Shown here piece by piece: positions 11,599 to 24,095 of a stretch of DNA of 59,945 bases. The notes under the pieces were generated by a model, which worked only from the letters and a program-made list of their open reading frames with translations, was not told the origin of the DNA and did not search any database. Numbering within the stretch: position 1 is the first letter of the stretch; each line of letters begins with the position of its first letter. Position numbers and translations under genes: made by a program. The stretch is from Neolecta irregularis DAH-3 (lineage: Eukaryota; Ascomycota; Neolectomycetes; Neolectales; Neolectaceae). The stretch lies in assembly GCA_001929475.1 (NCBI GenBank), contig LXFE01000239.1, forward strand, positions 1 through 59,945. Reading direction: 5' to 3'.

Positions 11599-13074
11599 TT
11601 ACAATGTGGTGCGTTTTGCGCAGAGTTCGTTTGAAAGTTGATCCATGTTTTTCGTAGAAAAGATTCTTGCGGCTCTCATGAATTCTCCGCGGAGTTCATA
11701 GAGGGCTGACTGGGTTACTGTTCTGCCTACGTTGTGGGTTATTTCAAAGGGATCTTCGATGGCGAGGATGTAGCGGTCTTTGATGGTGTTGTCGTACAAG
11801 CCCTGGTGGTGGACCTAGAGTGAGTGGGAGGTAAAATGAAAGGATACGGCGTGAGTCCAGCCTTTGTCGGCTTTGGAGATGACGCCGCTGTGGAGACGGA
11901 TGGCGATGCACTGGTCGCGAAAGTTGAATGTATGGCCAAAGAAGCGGAAGAAGCCTGCGAGGAGTTCTGCGAGGGACTGGGAGTTTTTTGAGATAAAGTG
12001 GAGCGAGGGCCAGTCGCGGTAGAACCAGACATTGTGTCCTGGAGTTAGCGGGGGAGTGTTTCGAGCGTACCGTTGCAGGAAAGAGCGCTTTGGGGGATGG
12101 TAACACCGTCTGGGGGTGGTATTAATTGGAGGTTTGGAAGGAGGGGCGGCTGAGTGCAGTTTAACAAATAGAATAGGATGAGTAGCACAAAGCCGTAGCT
12201 GTTGTCAGTGTGCGAAGGGGGTGATGTGACCTGGAAAGGCCTTTTGAGCGGTAAGTGTCGTTGATGTCGCGGCAGCGGGCCCAGTGTTTGACTGGAGAAT
12301 GAGCGGAGGAGAAGGGAGGCGGTCACCGAAGAGCACCATGGGGCGAACACGGGGATCGAGGCAGGAGTAGGCGTGGAGCAGGTCTGTGTTGTGGAGAGCG
12401 AGTCTGTTTTCAAACAGGCCGAGATCCGCGGGGGGAAGAGGTGGCAGTGACAGGCGGAGAATGGGGATGCGGGTGCGGAGCAGCAGCAGGACACTGAAGC
12501 CGTGGCGGCGGAGTAGAGCAGCGAATTCTGGAGGGTCGATGGATGGATGCGGATGCGGATGTATGGGTGGCAGGGTTTTCGGTAGGCTCGATAGAGGCGA
12601 CACGGCCTTCGAATGAGACAGAGTATTCGAACTGGATAGGGCATCCGAATTGGAAAGAGTATTCGAACTGGATAGGGTATTCGAATTGGATAGAGTATTC
12701 GAACTGGGTAGGGTATTCGAATTAGACAGAGTAGTCGAGTTGGATAGACTATTCGGAGTATGCAAATTCGAGAGAGGAGGCAGAGCACTTTGAGCAACCA
12801 ACTCCGGGCTCCCCTTTGCCTCTCCCTTCCTGCCGGTCTCTGCCACCAGCCTGTCTGCAAAAACACACATATCAATGTCTGAAGAAGCGAGCGCAAGTCC
12901 CGACGCGAGACTGCCAAACAGCAGAATGCGCACCGGCTGCAGCTCCTGCGCTGCCGCCTGCACCTGCGCCCGCATCGCCTCGCCACGCGCAATCTGCTGC
13001 TGCCCCGCTGCGACTGCGACTGCCGCTGCGTCGATGTATGCGCTTGCACTCGCATAGAAACTACTGGGTGCCAT
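11599..13074 (-). CDS. Cid1-family non-canonical poly(A)/poly(U) polymerase
   Basis: This is a ribonucleotidyltransferase of the Cid1/TUTase group that adds untemplated U or A to RNA 3' ends. The N-terminal palm shows ILLFGSLASGLALASSDIDM, with the catalytic DxD pair. The third Asp is in ADLGLFENRLALHNTDLL. The central domain follows with YSCLDPRVRPMVLF, VKHWARCRDIND, SSYGFVLLILFYLL, GHNVWFYRDW, then IEDPFEITHNVGRTV and LRGEF. Four short introns (near 12300-12266, 12225-12194, 12070-12040, 11850-11818) restore the frame. Between DxD and the third Asp sits a Ser/Asn/Thr-rich insertion encoded by 18-bp tandem repeats. The family assignment is secure; whether it prefers U or A cannot be read here. 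Confidence 0.88.
12610..12765. repeat. 18-bp minisatellite inside the Cid1-like gene
   Basis: A run of degenerate units like gtattcgaactggatagg repeats about eight times. In the minus-strand gene it encodes alternating Ser-Asn-Thr-Leu-Ser-x blocks. The unit is a multiple of three, so copy-number change keeps the frame. Confidence 0.85.
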
Positions 13075-13424
13075 CTCGGGGTGGGGTCACGTGATGGAGT
13101 AGTAGTCCATGCTTTAGTGCATGCTCTGCTTTCCTCTCCCTGTTCCTCTATACGGCTATTCCTCTGCTCTACTCCTACTCCTACTCCGCTATTCTACTCC
13201 TCCTACTCCGCTACTCCTCGTCTACTCCTACTCCGCCACCGCTACTCGTCTCCTCCTACCATCGATACTACACCTTCCTACACAACACCTACCTCCTACC
13301 ACATCGACTACATTCTCTACACACAATACTATACACACCTTGTAGCATTGCCCTTTATCGTATCATCTTGGCTTTGTTCTGCTTACACACCTAGACTATC
13401 CCTTAAATCACGCCCAGATCACCC
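13075..13424. promoter_or_regulatory. Divergent promoter with CTACTCC repeats
   Basis: This 350-bp gap separates the start codons of the Cid1-like gene and the TFIIF alpha gene. From about 13160 to 13250 it is a pyrimidine-rich series of ctactcct/ctactccg units, and CTACACA-type runs follow up to 13340. No coding sequence is supported. A pyrimidine tract just upstream of fungal start sites is common for housekeeping promoters. Confidence 0.55.
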
Positions 13425-15177
13425 ATGTCTACACTCAAATTAAAGTCTTGCTCTCCCGCAGAACTCGCTTACGCCCGCCACAATCTCCTCAAACTCGCTT
13501 CTCATGCTCCCGTTCCCTTCCCGCACGCCTTTGTTGCTCCTCTCAAACTGCACCGCAGAGACCTTTCCTCCCTCGCCCCTGGCCCAGATCCCTCCCTTCC
13601 CCTCTCTCCCCCTTCTCCCCCCGCTGATCTCACCGCAATCGCCCCCTTTGGCGGTGCTCTGCGCGCAAAACAAAATGCCTTCAAGAAGAAAACCCGCCAG
13701 GTCACCCATGTAGACCCAGAGGAACGCAAATTGCGCCAGGAAGAACGTCTTCCCTGGGTCCTCGAGGACTTTGATGGCTCAAACACCTGGGCCGGCTCCC
13801 TCGAAGGCGCCCACACAGACTGCTACGTCCTCTTTGTCGCTCAGGGCTCAGATCTCCGCGTTGTCCCGGTAAATCGCTCCTACAAGTTCAAACACCGCCC
13901 CAGAGCCAGTCGCGGATCAGCTACCTCCCTTGAAGAAGCAGAAGAAACCGTAATATCCTCTTTCTCCAATGCTGATCCTTTAGTTGAAAAAAATGAAGGA
14001 GCGAAAGGAAGGCGCCCGCTGGTACCAAAAGATCAGAGACCAAGAGGCCGCCATCGCCTCCCAGAGCACTTCTGCCAAACAAGAACACTCTCGCCTACGC
14101 ACAATCCCCCGCTCAAATCCCCACACTCGCGTATGCATTTTTCATATCTCTTCTAACTCTAGCATCGCGAAGCCGGCGATGTCGACGAGCTCGATTTCAC
14201 CCAAGACTTTGCCGATGACGAAGAAACACCAATCTACGAGGGCAACGAAGAGGAGAACAAGGAACTAGAGGTAACCCTTCCCATCTTTTATCCTTAAAAG
14301 TAGGAAAAAATCAAGAGGGAAATGCTCAGTGCAAATGCCCTCGGCGATCCACCGAAAGACGATGATTTAGATGAGTTGTTTCAAGATACAAAAATGACGA
14401 AAGAAGGAAGAAAGCTCCAGAAATCTCTAAGAGCATTGGAGAAGAACCTTGCTTATGATAGCGACGACGAACGCAATCCCTATGCGTCAGAGGTATTTGT
14501 ACTCTGGTTTTCGCTGCCAACCGCAGGACGAAGAGTCCTCAAGCGACAGAGAAAGCGACAAGAAATCGGATATTTCCACAAAAGACGACAAACCTCATCC
14601 AGCTACAAAGACAAACGTCTCCCCAAACATTTCCCCGTCTGACTATTCTCTCTCTGCAAAACCCCTTTCCCATCGCTATCCCCGCTCTTCATCTCGAATC
14701 TCCAAAGTCGTCATCTTCAAACTCCCGCCCTCCAAACTCGAAGAGTTTGCCCAGAGTTTTGCAGGCATGGCAGTCTACCAGTCCCCTCCTCACTCTCGCG
14801 CCGCATCTCCAACACCCCAGAAACGTCCTCACGGACACGTGGAGACAAGCGACATGTCTGATGGCGGAGAAAATAAGAAAATAAAGATCAAATTGTCCAC
14901 TCCCCCGTTACCCTCCGTCGCACCTCCTGTATCCTCACAAAATCTGCATCCAAACGGTGCCCCTCCTAATATATCTAATCTAATACAAGACGCCTGGCTT
15001 ATCACAAAAGACGAACTCGCCGCGGCCATCTCGGAAAAGCGGCTTAATACAAAAGATTTGCTCGCCATGTTTAAACCAAAACTTCGGAGCGATCCTCGTA
15101 ATAAAGCTCGAATCTCTGTCTTGCTTAAGGAAGTCGCTATCCTAGAAGGTGGCTTTCTAATCCCGAGGAGATTATAA
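13425..15177 (+). CDS. TFG1: TFIIF alpha subunit (RAP74 / Tfg1)
   Basis: This general transcription factor subunit joins RNA polymerase II at initiation. Near residue 110 is the dimerisation-domain signature LPWVLEDFDGSNTWAGSLEG, followed by YVLFVAQGSDLRVVPVNRSYKF. The acidic/basic middle (DELDFTQDFADDEETPIYEG, MTKEGRKLQKSLRALEKN) precedes a Ser/Pro-rich linker. The C-terminal winged helix reads LITKDELAAAISEKRLNTKD and FKPKLRSDPRNKARISVLLK. Four introns of 31-34 nt were placed: 13951-13982, 14131-14162, 14271-14304, 14493-14525 (approximate). Confidence 0.93.
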
Positions 15178-15242
15178 ATATATTTCAATTGTGTATGTGT
15201 ATCCCACGATATTGAAATTTGTACATTTTCTCTATATTTATC

Positions 15243-16460
15243 TTATTCGACATGGGTGTTTTGGTCATCTTTAGTTTCTTGTGCTTCATCCCTCATGATT
15301 AGGTTTACAATTCTATCAACTCTTTCTTTAACAGACTGGTCTATTGAGGATGAATGTAATTCGCGGATAATAGGATAAACTTTACGTTTCCGCAAAATAT
15401 CTCGACCGAACACTGTCGATGTGAGCAACAGCAGACTATCCAGATGCAGTGTAATGATATGATCGTCTTGGTCTCGTTTCTTGTCCGGTGGTAGTAATTG
15501 GCATTCTTCAGGCATCCCGTCGGAGTCCTACAATCGTTAGACTACACGGAATCGTTTCATGCTTGCCTGTTCAGAGAATTCTTCCGGTCCCATTAGCGGG
15601 AGGAGTAAATACGGGAGAATATTTACTACTCTTTCATCTAGTAATATCTCATGTTCGTTTATATCGAAAAGGATATTTCTAATTTGTTAAATTCTTGTGT
15701 CCAGGCGGTATCGTACTTTATACAAGACGCGGTCCCCGTCCGTCTGATTACTCTTGAATGATCCGTAAACACCACAATCTTTGAAATAGGAAAAACGCCA
15801 TCATATTCCTGTTTCCGGCAAAAATATTCTCGTCCCTTTTCAAACCTCGTTAAATCTCCAAATAAATTCCCTAGAAAATCAAACGTGGCGAATGGATTCA
15901 ACGATTTATCATGGCCTTTCACATAACAATCCATCAATTGATCAATAACCCGATTCGAACTCGACATACTTGGTATATTCTCCCAAGTAATTTCCAAAAT
16001 CAATTCAATTTTCTCCGCTTTGGATAAATTGGCTAAAATCATACAAATTAAATCCGTCAATCCAGATTTAACATCCTAACCCATTTTTAAAAAAAGGAAA
16101 TTTTGGTATTGGGAGGTACCGTTATGATTTGAGTGAAGAGGAGGATATATTCTGGTTGTAATAATATTTCTCTGATTTCACAATCACTCGACAAATTAAT
16201 CAAAATACTAGCAGCATCACACGCAATTCGCTAAATAAATCAGAAGAAAAGAAATATCAAGGATGGGTAAACAATACCGGAATATCTCGCAACAAGACCA
16301 AAAGATCTCGAATAGGTCTCTTTTCATTTTTTTTGAAAAGTGGCATCTGGGGATGTGTAGTCTGTGAATACGAAAGTAAATGCCGCAAGGCGATCATTCG
16401 GACCTGGCGATTTTGATCATGTAGGAAATCTATCAATTCTGAAATTTCTTTGGCCGACAT
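15243..16460 (-). CDS. HGH1: HGH1 homologue (eEF2-folding armadillo protein)
   Basis: This armadillo-type protein of the HGH1/BRP16/FAM203 family helps chaperones fold translation elongation factor 2 in yeast. It starts MSAKEISELIDFL and shows the typical blocks IACDAASILINLS, LGNLFGDLTRFEKGREYF, IVVFTDHSRVIRRTGTASCIK, LPYLLLPLMGPEEFSEQ, LLPPDKKRDQD and FGRDILRKRKVYPIIRELH. Four introns were placed. The one at 15528-15566, between EEFSEQ and DSDGMPEE, has a GC donor (gcaagc) with a clear ctaac branch and TAG acceptor. Expression levels and localisation cannot be read from sequence. Confidence 0.92.
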
Positions 16461-17118
16461 TTTATGTGATTGATCAAGAGGTGCGATAGACTAACCGGGC
16501 ACGCGCCTGTAAAATCGGACGATTTTTTTTTAATTTCGAGCGATCTAGGTTATGGTTATCCAGCAGATCAAATCTTTTTGTCGGGATAATAGAAAATGGG
16601 AAATTTAGTTCTTGTAGAGGTGCGAGCTGACCTGTGTAAAGATCAAGAAATTGAAATTTGGTTGATTTTATAAGTGGCTCCGGAGCGGCGGAGCCCCATA
16701 TTTATATGTCAAACAGTTTGAAATATAGAGCAAAGCAAATGAAAAGAGAGGTATATCGGAAAGAAGGCAAAGTGTCGGCACGCTACTCATTGTTTGCCAC
16801 TTTGACGAAGCAATCGTTGCAATTTCGTTCGTGTCCCATTTTATCCAGCAAGTAGGGTATCACAAGGTACTCAAGCCTGGGGTATTATGGTTTTGAGGAG
16901 GTTGCGTAATAACCTTAACCCGCAAACAATGATATTTCGGTGGTTTCCAAAGTTATCTAAACTATTATATATAATATACTGCTTATTCCTGGCAAATAAG
17001 GTGAAAAGTATCAAGGAGGAGAGCTATTTGCAAAGGGCCGGAATGTGTTGTACTATTGGTGTATTGTGTATTACTCTTTGCTCGACGACGCTACGACACA
17101 CCTCCCATCGTCTCGTCC
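16461..17118. other. Intergenic region, no gene seen
   Basis: This 658-bp stretch lies between the HGH1 start and the succinyl-CoA ligase stop. Open frames here are short, lack family motifs and do not splice into anything recognisable. One small perfect stem, ggctccg-gagcgg-cggagcc (about 16675-16695), stands out in otherwise AT-rich sequence; I cannot assign it to an RNA. Confidence 0.5.
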
Positions 17119-18761
17119 CTACAAAGGCAATTCAAAAGACACATTGACGTCTTGCTCTCGAGCCATTTTAAGCAGATTGCTAAATTTGCATACTTTAGAA
17201 GCCGCTTCATCGAGATCTAAAAGTCAATATGCAATTATCAGACTTGGGGAGAAAAACCGTTGAAGGAAAAGATTCGTAGACCGGAATCGTTTAACAGTTT
17301 TTGGGCTTCCTCTTGCATGTTTCCTTGTAAACGGACGACTACAGGGACATGTAAATTCATTTCGCCGACCACCGATACGAGACCTTTGGCTATATTATCA
17401 CACCGAACGATACCACCTGTGTTTTTGGTAAGACGATATATTTTAGGTTGGGTATACCAAAGATGTTGACAAAGATTGCGGTTACTTTGGGATCCGAGGT
17501 GATTAACTTGAACGCTTCCTTGATGGCATTGGCGGTTGCTGAACCCCCGCAATCTTTCAAGTCAGATGTATGCATATATGAATCGAGTTACCCAAGAAAT
17601 TAGCTGGCTCGCCACCATTTAATTTGATGATGTCCATTGTAGCCATAGCGAGACCAGCGCCATTGACTAGGTTGTTAGTATGTAAATTTTCTAATCCAGA
17701 GGGGTGGGGTATTACCCAAGCAACCAATTGTTCCGTCTAATTTAATGAAATTCAACCCAAATTCAGCAGCTTTGACTTCCTCGGGATCTTCCTGACTTTT
17801 ATCCCTTAAATCGAAAATCTCCTTTTGCCGATATTCAGCATTATCGTCAAACCCAAATTTTGCATCCATGGCCAACACTTGATGATCGGAAGACTCGGCC
17901 AGAGGGTTGATTTCAATCTGTGTAGCATCTTTCTCTATAAATATCTGGTATAGCTTCTTTATAGTCTCAGAAGCTTCGTTGATACATTGTGGGGAAAATC
18001 CAAGTTTTTCAGCAAGGTCGTTTGCGATTTCATTGGTAACGCCAACTTTGATATCAATTGGGACTCGAATAATAGCTTCAGGAGTTTCCTTTGCGACCAT
18101 TTCGATATCCACACCACCTTGCGAAGATGCAACGATCACTGGACCCTGGGAAACTCGATCCATAAGAATGGCCAGGTAAAATTCACGCCGGACGAATTTT
18201 CGCTCACAGATATAGACTGCGTTACATTGTTTTCCCCCTGGTCCGGTTTGTTTTGTGATTAGATTGTGTCCGAGCATTTGTTCGGCAAACATCTTGGCTT
18301 CGGTAGCTCTGGGAGAGATAAGCTTCGAGTTTGAATACTGTTGATTGTTACGAATAAATGGTCCGCACTCCACCCTTTAAACCATTGTCAAATGTACCTT
18401 TTCCACGTCCTCCTGCAAGTATTTGAGCTTTGATGACCATATCGTCAATGCCTGATTGATTATCAGCAAACGATTAGAGCACAAAAGACTGACCAAGGTC
18501 TTTGGCAACTTGTTCCGCTTCTTCAGCGGTTCTCGCTACGGCACCTTTGGGAACTCCAACACCGTACTAAAATACTTAACAGGATCATTGAACCAGTTCA
18601 TACTATTTTGAGAAGATCTGCAGAAAGATATTCATGTATTGAAAGATGCCGTTTTTGTTGGCTTTGCTAGGGCTTGTTACAATTGGATAAGTGCGATTAA
18701 GACTCACTCGTATCAGCCGCAAGGGCGTTTGTAAACTTGCGGCTCTTGCTACTTTGAACAT
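17119..18761 (-). CDS. LSC2: Succinate-CoA ligase, beta subunit (mitochondrial)
   Basis: This TCA-cycle enzyme subunit makes succinate plus ATP or GTP from succinyl-CoA in the matrix. An Arg-rich presequence ([18 protein letters not shown]) precedes [14 protein letters not shown] and YGVGVPKG. The ATP-grasp fold shows [61 protein letters not shown] and DCGGSAT. The C-terminal CoA-binding/ligase part has IFVNIFGGIVRCD and ends VSFELPL. About nine short introns were placed. The junction after GLKGG (about 18346-18376) is the least certain; several acceptors keep the frame. Confidence 0.93.
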
Positions 18762-18842
18762 TATCAACAGGTTGGTCGGGGTGAAAGAGAAACAAGGTCA
18801 AACTTGTTTCTGGGACTCGCCGACACAAATCAAAGACCATCC

Positions 18843-19416
18843 ATGGCTGAAAACACTTCGCCTTCAGATAGAAATAGGAAAAAGGCTCTCAAACAATCGA
18901 TTGCGAATGCAGCTGCTGTTCAGGCTCAGATTCAAGAATCACTACAACAAGTCCGGCAGTTGACCGCCTCTTGGCTTCCAGAATCGCCAAAAAATCAAAA
19001 TACACGACCTCTTAACCATCAACACTCTGAAGAGAAACCCCGCCCGCCTGGGTATTTTACCATTGCAAGAAATTCAGTCTGGTTGACGTGACAGTATTGG
19101 ATTAGGTTATGAAAATGGTCAAAACTATTTTCCCTCAGACACAACTGCAAACCCAGCCCTGAAACGCAAGATCAGTGCTATCAAAGATCGACAACGTAAC
19201 GAAAGCAAAGAAAAAACAAGAACAATTCCCTTGAACCAGAATCTAAGCGAAAGCGAGGAAGAAAGTCGCACGACAATATACAAAAAGTCAGCTATCAACG
19301 ACGCAACGGCGATCGTTAAGCGTTCGACATCCTATCTTGATAAACTCATGGAAGAGAAATCTCTGAAGAAAAAACGCAAACAGATTCGAAAGAAAGACAC
19401 AGAAAGCATACAATAA
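18843..19416 (+). CDS. Small basic protein, DUF3245-like
   Basis: A two-exon gene (intron about 19054-19095) diverging from the succinyl-CoA ligase gene, with 81 bp between the starts. The product is about 175 residues, highly charged and probably nuclear. It carries ASWLPESP near residue 40 and GIGLGYENG after the intron. The Lys-rich C-terminus, YLDKLMEEKSLKKKRKQIRK, could act as a nuclear or nucleolar signal. The WLP...GLG pattern is what I associate with fungal DUF3245 proteins of unknown role; the link is from memory and moderate. Confidence 0.6.
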
Positions 19417-19486
19417 AAGTCATCCGCAATTTTATGGACCTGTACACGAGCTTTGAAGTAATATATAAAAAAGAAAATATTTTGAA

Positions 19487-22400
19487 CTAATCACTCTCCG
19501 ACTCCTCAGCTGCATATTCTTCCTGGTACGAAAGTTTTGATTTAGGGAAACGAGCAGAACTCTCAGGAGAAGCAGATTCGCTTGCATTTGCGCTCAACGC
19601 AACAGGAGCTACAAACCCACCTGGCGCAAGTTCATCCAATTTTTGTTTGAGGAGTGCCTACGCATAAGCAACACGATGTATGGAACCCAAACCTCGAGAG
19701 CATTGGCATCATTGTACACAAAAGAGCCTTCTTCGTTATAAGTACGCGCGTTATTAAACATCAAATCAAAGTCTTGTCGAAACAGTTGTACATCCTTGTA
19801 GAAACCACTCTTGGCACGTTTCTTGATCTTATCCATAGCAATAGGTTCTCTGATAAAGTCGTAGTAATCTGCATAATGAGTTTTCGATGGCAATTTCTTG
19901 AAGAGATCTGAGCGATTGTGACCATCCCCGGGATCGATGCTGCTCTCCAAAACCTGAATGCAATTCTCGCAAAGAGAAATCATAGCAGCCTTCAATTTGG
20001 GATCGATGGCCGGTTGCCGACCACGTCTCTACAAAAGTAAGCTTCAAGTATCTGATATAAAATATGCCTTTACAGCGCTATCTCCTGTTCGTGCGCGCTT
20101 TCTCGTCGATTCGGTATTATCAATTGAGCCGCCTCTACTTGACCTGTCTCTTTTCTTGCGTCCGGAGATCTCGGACGCGTCAGGGCTCTCAGGCGAGTCT
20201 ATTGTCGCGGATGGAGACATGCCGTTGTGCTTGCGAGCAATTTTATTATCTGCACGTTTCTGTAATTTCTTGTGTTTCTCAGCCACGGCTCCTTCCAGAT
20301 CTTCATTATCAATGGCCTAACAGTCAGCAAACGACAGAGTGTTCTATATACATCGAGCCATTGTTCTTCAGTGAGTCCGTCATCATACTTGACTTGAGCG
20401 CGTTCACGAGCACCTCTACCAGCTGCAAATTCGATTTCATCAAATTGAATATGTTCCTCGTTCCGGTACAGGGCAGGGACTTCGTGGTCCATAAAAATTC
20501 TATCCAAGGCTTTCCCCTTGCCATATGGGCTTTCGCGTTCTCGCTGGATATCCATTTGCCGGAAAATATTCAGTTCATTCTCATTCCGAGATAAGATTTC
20601 GTTTAAATCCTCCTCATCGTACTCCTCGTCTTCATTTTCCTCGACATCGTTTTCTTGCTCAAGGAGTGACCGCAAAAACTCTTCTCGTTCTTCCGCAGTG
20701 GATTTATTGTCGAATTTTCCGGCTTGAATGACCTTACCGTCCAGGTCCAGTTTAAATTGTGCTCGTGCAAGAATATGCTCTTCGACAGACTTGGTAGTGA
20801 TCAACCGTAATATACGAACTTCTTTCGTCTGACCTATACGATGTGCGCGATCTTGGGCTTGAAGATCTTGATGAGGATTCTGAGAAGTTAGAGATCCGCT
20901 TACAGTAACAACTTACCCAATCAGAGTCGAAAATTATAACTGTATCGGCAGTTTGGAGATTCAAACCCAACCCTCCAGCTCGGGTGCTGAGCAAGAAAAT
21001 GAAGTATGGTGAATTTGGAGCATTGAAAACTTTTAGCATCTCCGACCGGTCGTCAGCTTTCGTAGAGCCATCTAGACGAAGATATGTATAGCCTCGATAA
21101 AGAAGAAAGTCTTCCATAATATGCATAATTTGGGTCATCTGAAAAAACATCAGGATCTATATAATAAGTTGATGGAAGAAAGAAGCGGGATATACGCGAT
21201 GACCAGTGACTTTAAATTTGGGTAGAATACGATCCAACAACTCAAATTTACCCGATACGCGCCAGAGCTTATCGTTATTCTGTTTCTCAGGATTGACAGT
21301 TTGTTCGACTTCCTCAAAAACAAACGGATGATTACAGACTTTCCGCAGCTGCATGATGGTGTTCTTGAGACCTTTGATGCCACTCTTCCCATGGCCACCC
21401 TCAACGAGGAGCATTTTACTGTTCTTCAGATGACCATACAAACGACTTTGTAATGCGGAAAACTTGCATTTGATAATTTTCTCCACTTTGTCGGGTAATT
21501 CAGATTCTACATCTTTCTTCAATCGTCGCAACAAGAAAGGTCGCAAAACCTTATGCAAACGCCTAATGACTAGCAAAGCTTCTTCTTCACTCAATTCCAT
21601 CTTATCTTGACCACCAGTATTCGCAAAAGGTGCATTGAACCATTCGTCAAAGCTCTTCACAGAGTTAAAGATTTTCGGAAGGACAAAGTTTAGAAGCGCC
21701 CACAATTCAGGAAGATTATTTTGAAGTGGAGTTCCGGTTAATATGAGCCTATAGCGCGTGGAATAGTAAGTGCAAAGCGTGCTCGTAAGTTTGGATTGCG
21801 TGTTCTTCATTCGATGACCTTCGTCTATGATCATATGGATCCATTTTATTTTAGAGAGGACAGGTCGGTCTTTGATGATATATTCATACGTAGTAAGCAG
21901 GACTTGGAAGTCATTTTTCCGCATATGTTGTTGCTGGATAGACCGGCGCGCCAATGGCGGACCTTTGTAGACAACTTTCCTCACAGCGGGAGCCCATTTC
22001 TCAAATTCAAGCTGCCAGTTTGTCATGGTACTGGAATGTAAGCATGTGTTTTACGGTTTGAAAACATACGACAACGGAACAATAACCAGAAAGGGTCCTG
22101 GTTGGCGTTTTTTCTCGATGAGAAATGCGATCAACGATATTGTTTGGATAGTTTTTCCAAGACCCATTTCATCTGCAAGAATACCATTAAGGTGATTGTT
22201 ATACAGCGAGACCATCCACTGCAATCCTTTGACTTGGTAATCCTTCAGTGTTCCGCCGACTAGCATTGCAGGCTGTTCGGTTACCTGTTCTTGAATCTTA
22301 TGCGCAACGTTGTAGTAATCAAGACTTTCATCTTCGCCAGCATCAGCTTCTTGGTCGCCCTCTTTTTCTTTCTTTTTGGGTATAGGGGCAACAGTTTCCA

Positions 22401-23846
22401 TTTCCTTTTGTTGAGCACGGACAGCCTGTGCAAGAGAGTCAAGGTAATGGTTGGTTTGTCCCAGAAGATGTGTAATACGGGTGTCTTTGGTTTGATCGAG
22501 AAGTTTCATATATGCCTCTTCATCATCAGCCTTGAGAGCTTGAAGACGTTGTTTTGCTGTTCGTTCCATTCTTCGCTGTTCTTCTTTTTCGATATACGAG
22601 TGATAACTAAGAACGGCTCGACCAATCTTCTGCTGCTTCGCCTGCACACCTTTACATCTTGCAATCATCTGCGTTCCGTGTTCACAGATCCTGTTCAAAC
22701 GATCTATTTCTTTTTGCTTCTCCCGGTGTTCACGCTCCATGCGTTGGCGGCGCTCAAGATCTTCAGTCAATCGAGCATCTTCTATTGTTGCCTTTTTCAT
22801 TCTTCGAAAAGCCGCACGATGAGCGGATGTTATGAGGCTATGGAACTGCGACATTGAACGGACCATATCCTGCCTCAAGGCACGTTGTCTTTTGAGCAAT
22901 CGTAGTGATTTTAATTCGATCAAGGCCTTCACTTTCAGATTGTTTTCTTCTTCGCCGTTGCCTTCATAGTCGTATTCCTGAATGTTTCCTGGGAGTCTTT
23001 CGAGCTCCGAAATGCGGTAGACGATGCGATTGTTCAGAGCTTTTTCGCGTTCTTCTAATGCGTTGGCAGGATTGAGGCCCTCGGGCATGATGCATGGAAC
23101 AATCACCCGGTTTTGTCGAATAGAATGCTCAAGATATCCTATTGGTCGCTTAATATCGTGGAACGGGGATGCCAAAAGCTCGTAATGAACCGGCTTGGTC
23201 GAAAACTCTTCGGCCTCAGCGGACGATTGATGACCCTCTTTGATATCGTCCAAAGTCCTTTCAATGACAGTAGATTTCGATTCAAGAAAAGGTGATTTAG
23301 GCATACTAGACGACCCTACGGCCAAAGCTTGTTGCATCGATTGCGGTAAAGGCATATTCTTAGATATATATTTAAAGGCAGAGATTTGTGTTCTAAGCAT
23401 ATTGAGCTGCTCCGTGGTGAAGGAAGAAGATAACGAAGGCATTTGAGCAGGTTGTTGGCCTTGGTTCAGTCTCATCTGTACTGGTTGCTGTTGTGGTTGA
23501 TTGAATTGGGCACCAATATTGCCTGGCATTATTTCATGATAGAAGACAGAAACTCATACCGTTCTGGGGGTTTTGCAATAAATGTTGCGGCATATTGCCG
23601 GCGGTATGTTGTTTGAGCATTTGTGATTGTTGCATTTGTTTGAACATAGCAGCTAGCTGCAAAGCCTCCTGTTGATGTGCATGATTTGGGGAACGTTTCA
23701 GTTCTTGGAATCTCTGTTTATCAAGAAGTCAGGCTGAGACACCTTAAAGCCGCGGAAAAATATACTTGGAAAAGTTGAGCATACTGCTCTTTTGTCATGG
23801 CGCTATTAAAGGGCGCAGACGGACGAGCAGCACTAACGGCATCCAT
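19487..23846 (-). CDS. STH1: RSC/SWI-SNF catalytic ATPase (Sth1/Snf21-like)
   Basis: This is a chromatin-remodelling ATPase of the Snf2 subfamily, about 1,330 residues. Domains in order: QLQ ([20 protein letters not shown]), HSA ([20 protein letters not shown] ... [12 protein letters not shown]), and post-HSA. The SNF2_N helicase lobe has [21 protein letters not shown] and [10 protein letters not shown]. The C-lobe has [20 protein letters not shown] and [16 protein letters not shown] SnAC region ([29 protein letters not shown]), a basic linker ([10 protein letters not shown]) and a C-terminal bromodomain ([37 protein letters not shown]) complete it. Length and lack of a long Gln-rich or AT-hook tail favour the RSC ATPase (Sth1/Snf21) over Snf2 itself. 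About nine short introns were placed. Confidence 0.94.
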
Positions 23847-24095
23847 GAGTACTGTCGTTGCGTATAAACAGTGCTGGTGATTGGGGCAACCGTGGGGAAG
23901 GTGTCGTGTGAAGTCGGGTAAAGCGCGTTTCTTGCGACCGAAGTGGTGATTTCTTCTCAGGAGGTTGAGGCGGGTTTGGTGTTGAGTTTCGAGTCAAACC
24001 AGATCAATTCCGCTCAGCTTCATATCTATTGACTAAACCACTATCTATATATTTATGCGCTCGAGGTCAGGTTTTTTGACATATACGGGCCTAGA

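Noticed and set aside
13121-13345. Leu/Tyr/Thr-rich plus-strand frames before TFIIF alpha
   Set aside because: Products of the CTACTCC pyrimidine repeat; all three frames give similar low-complexity peptides.
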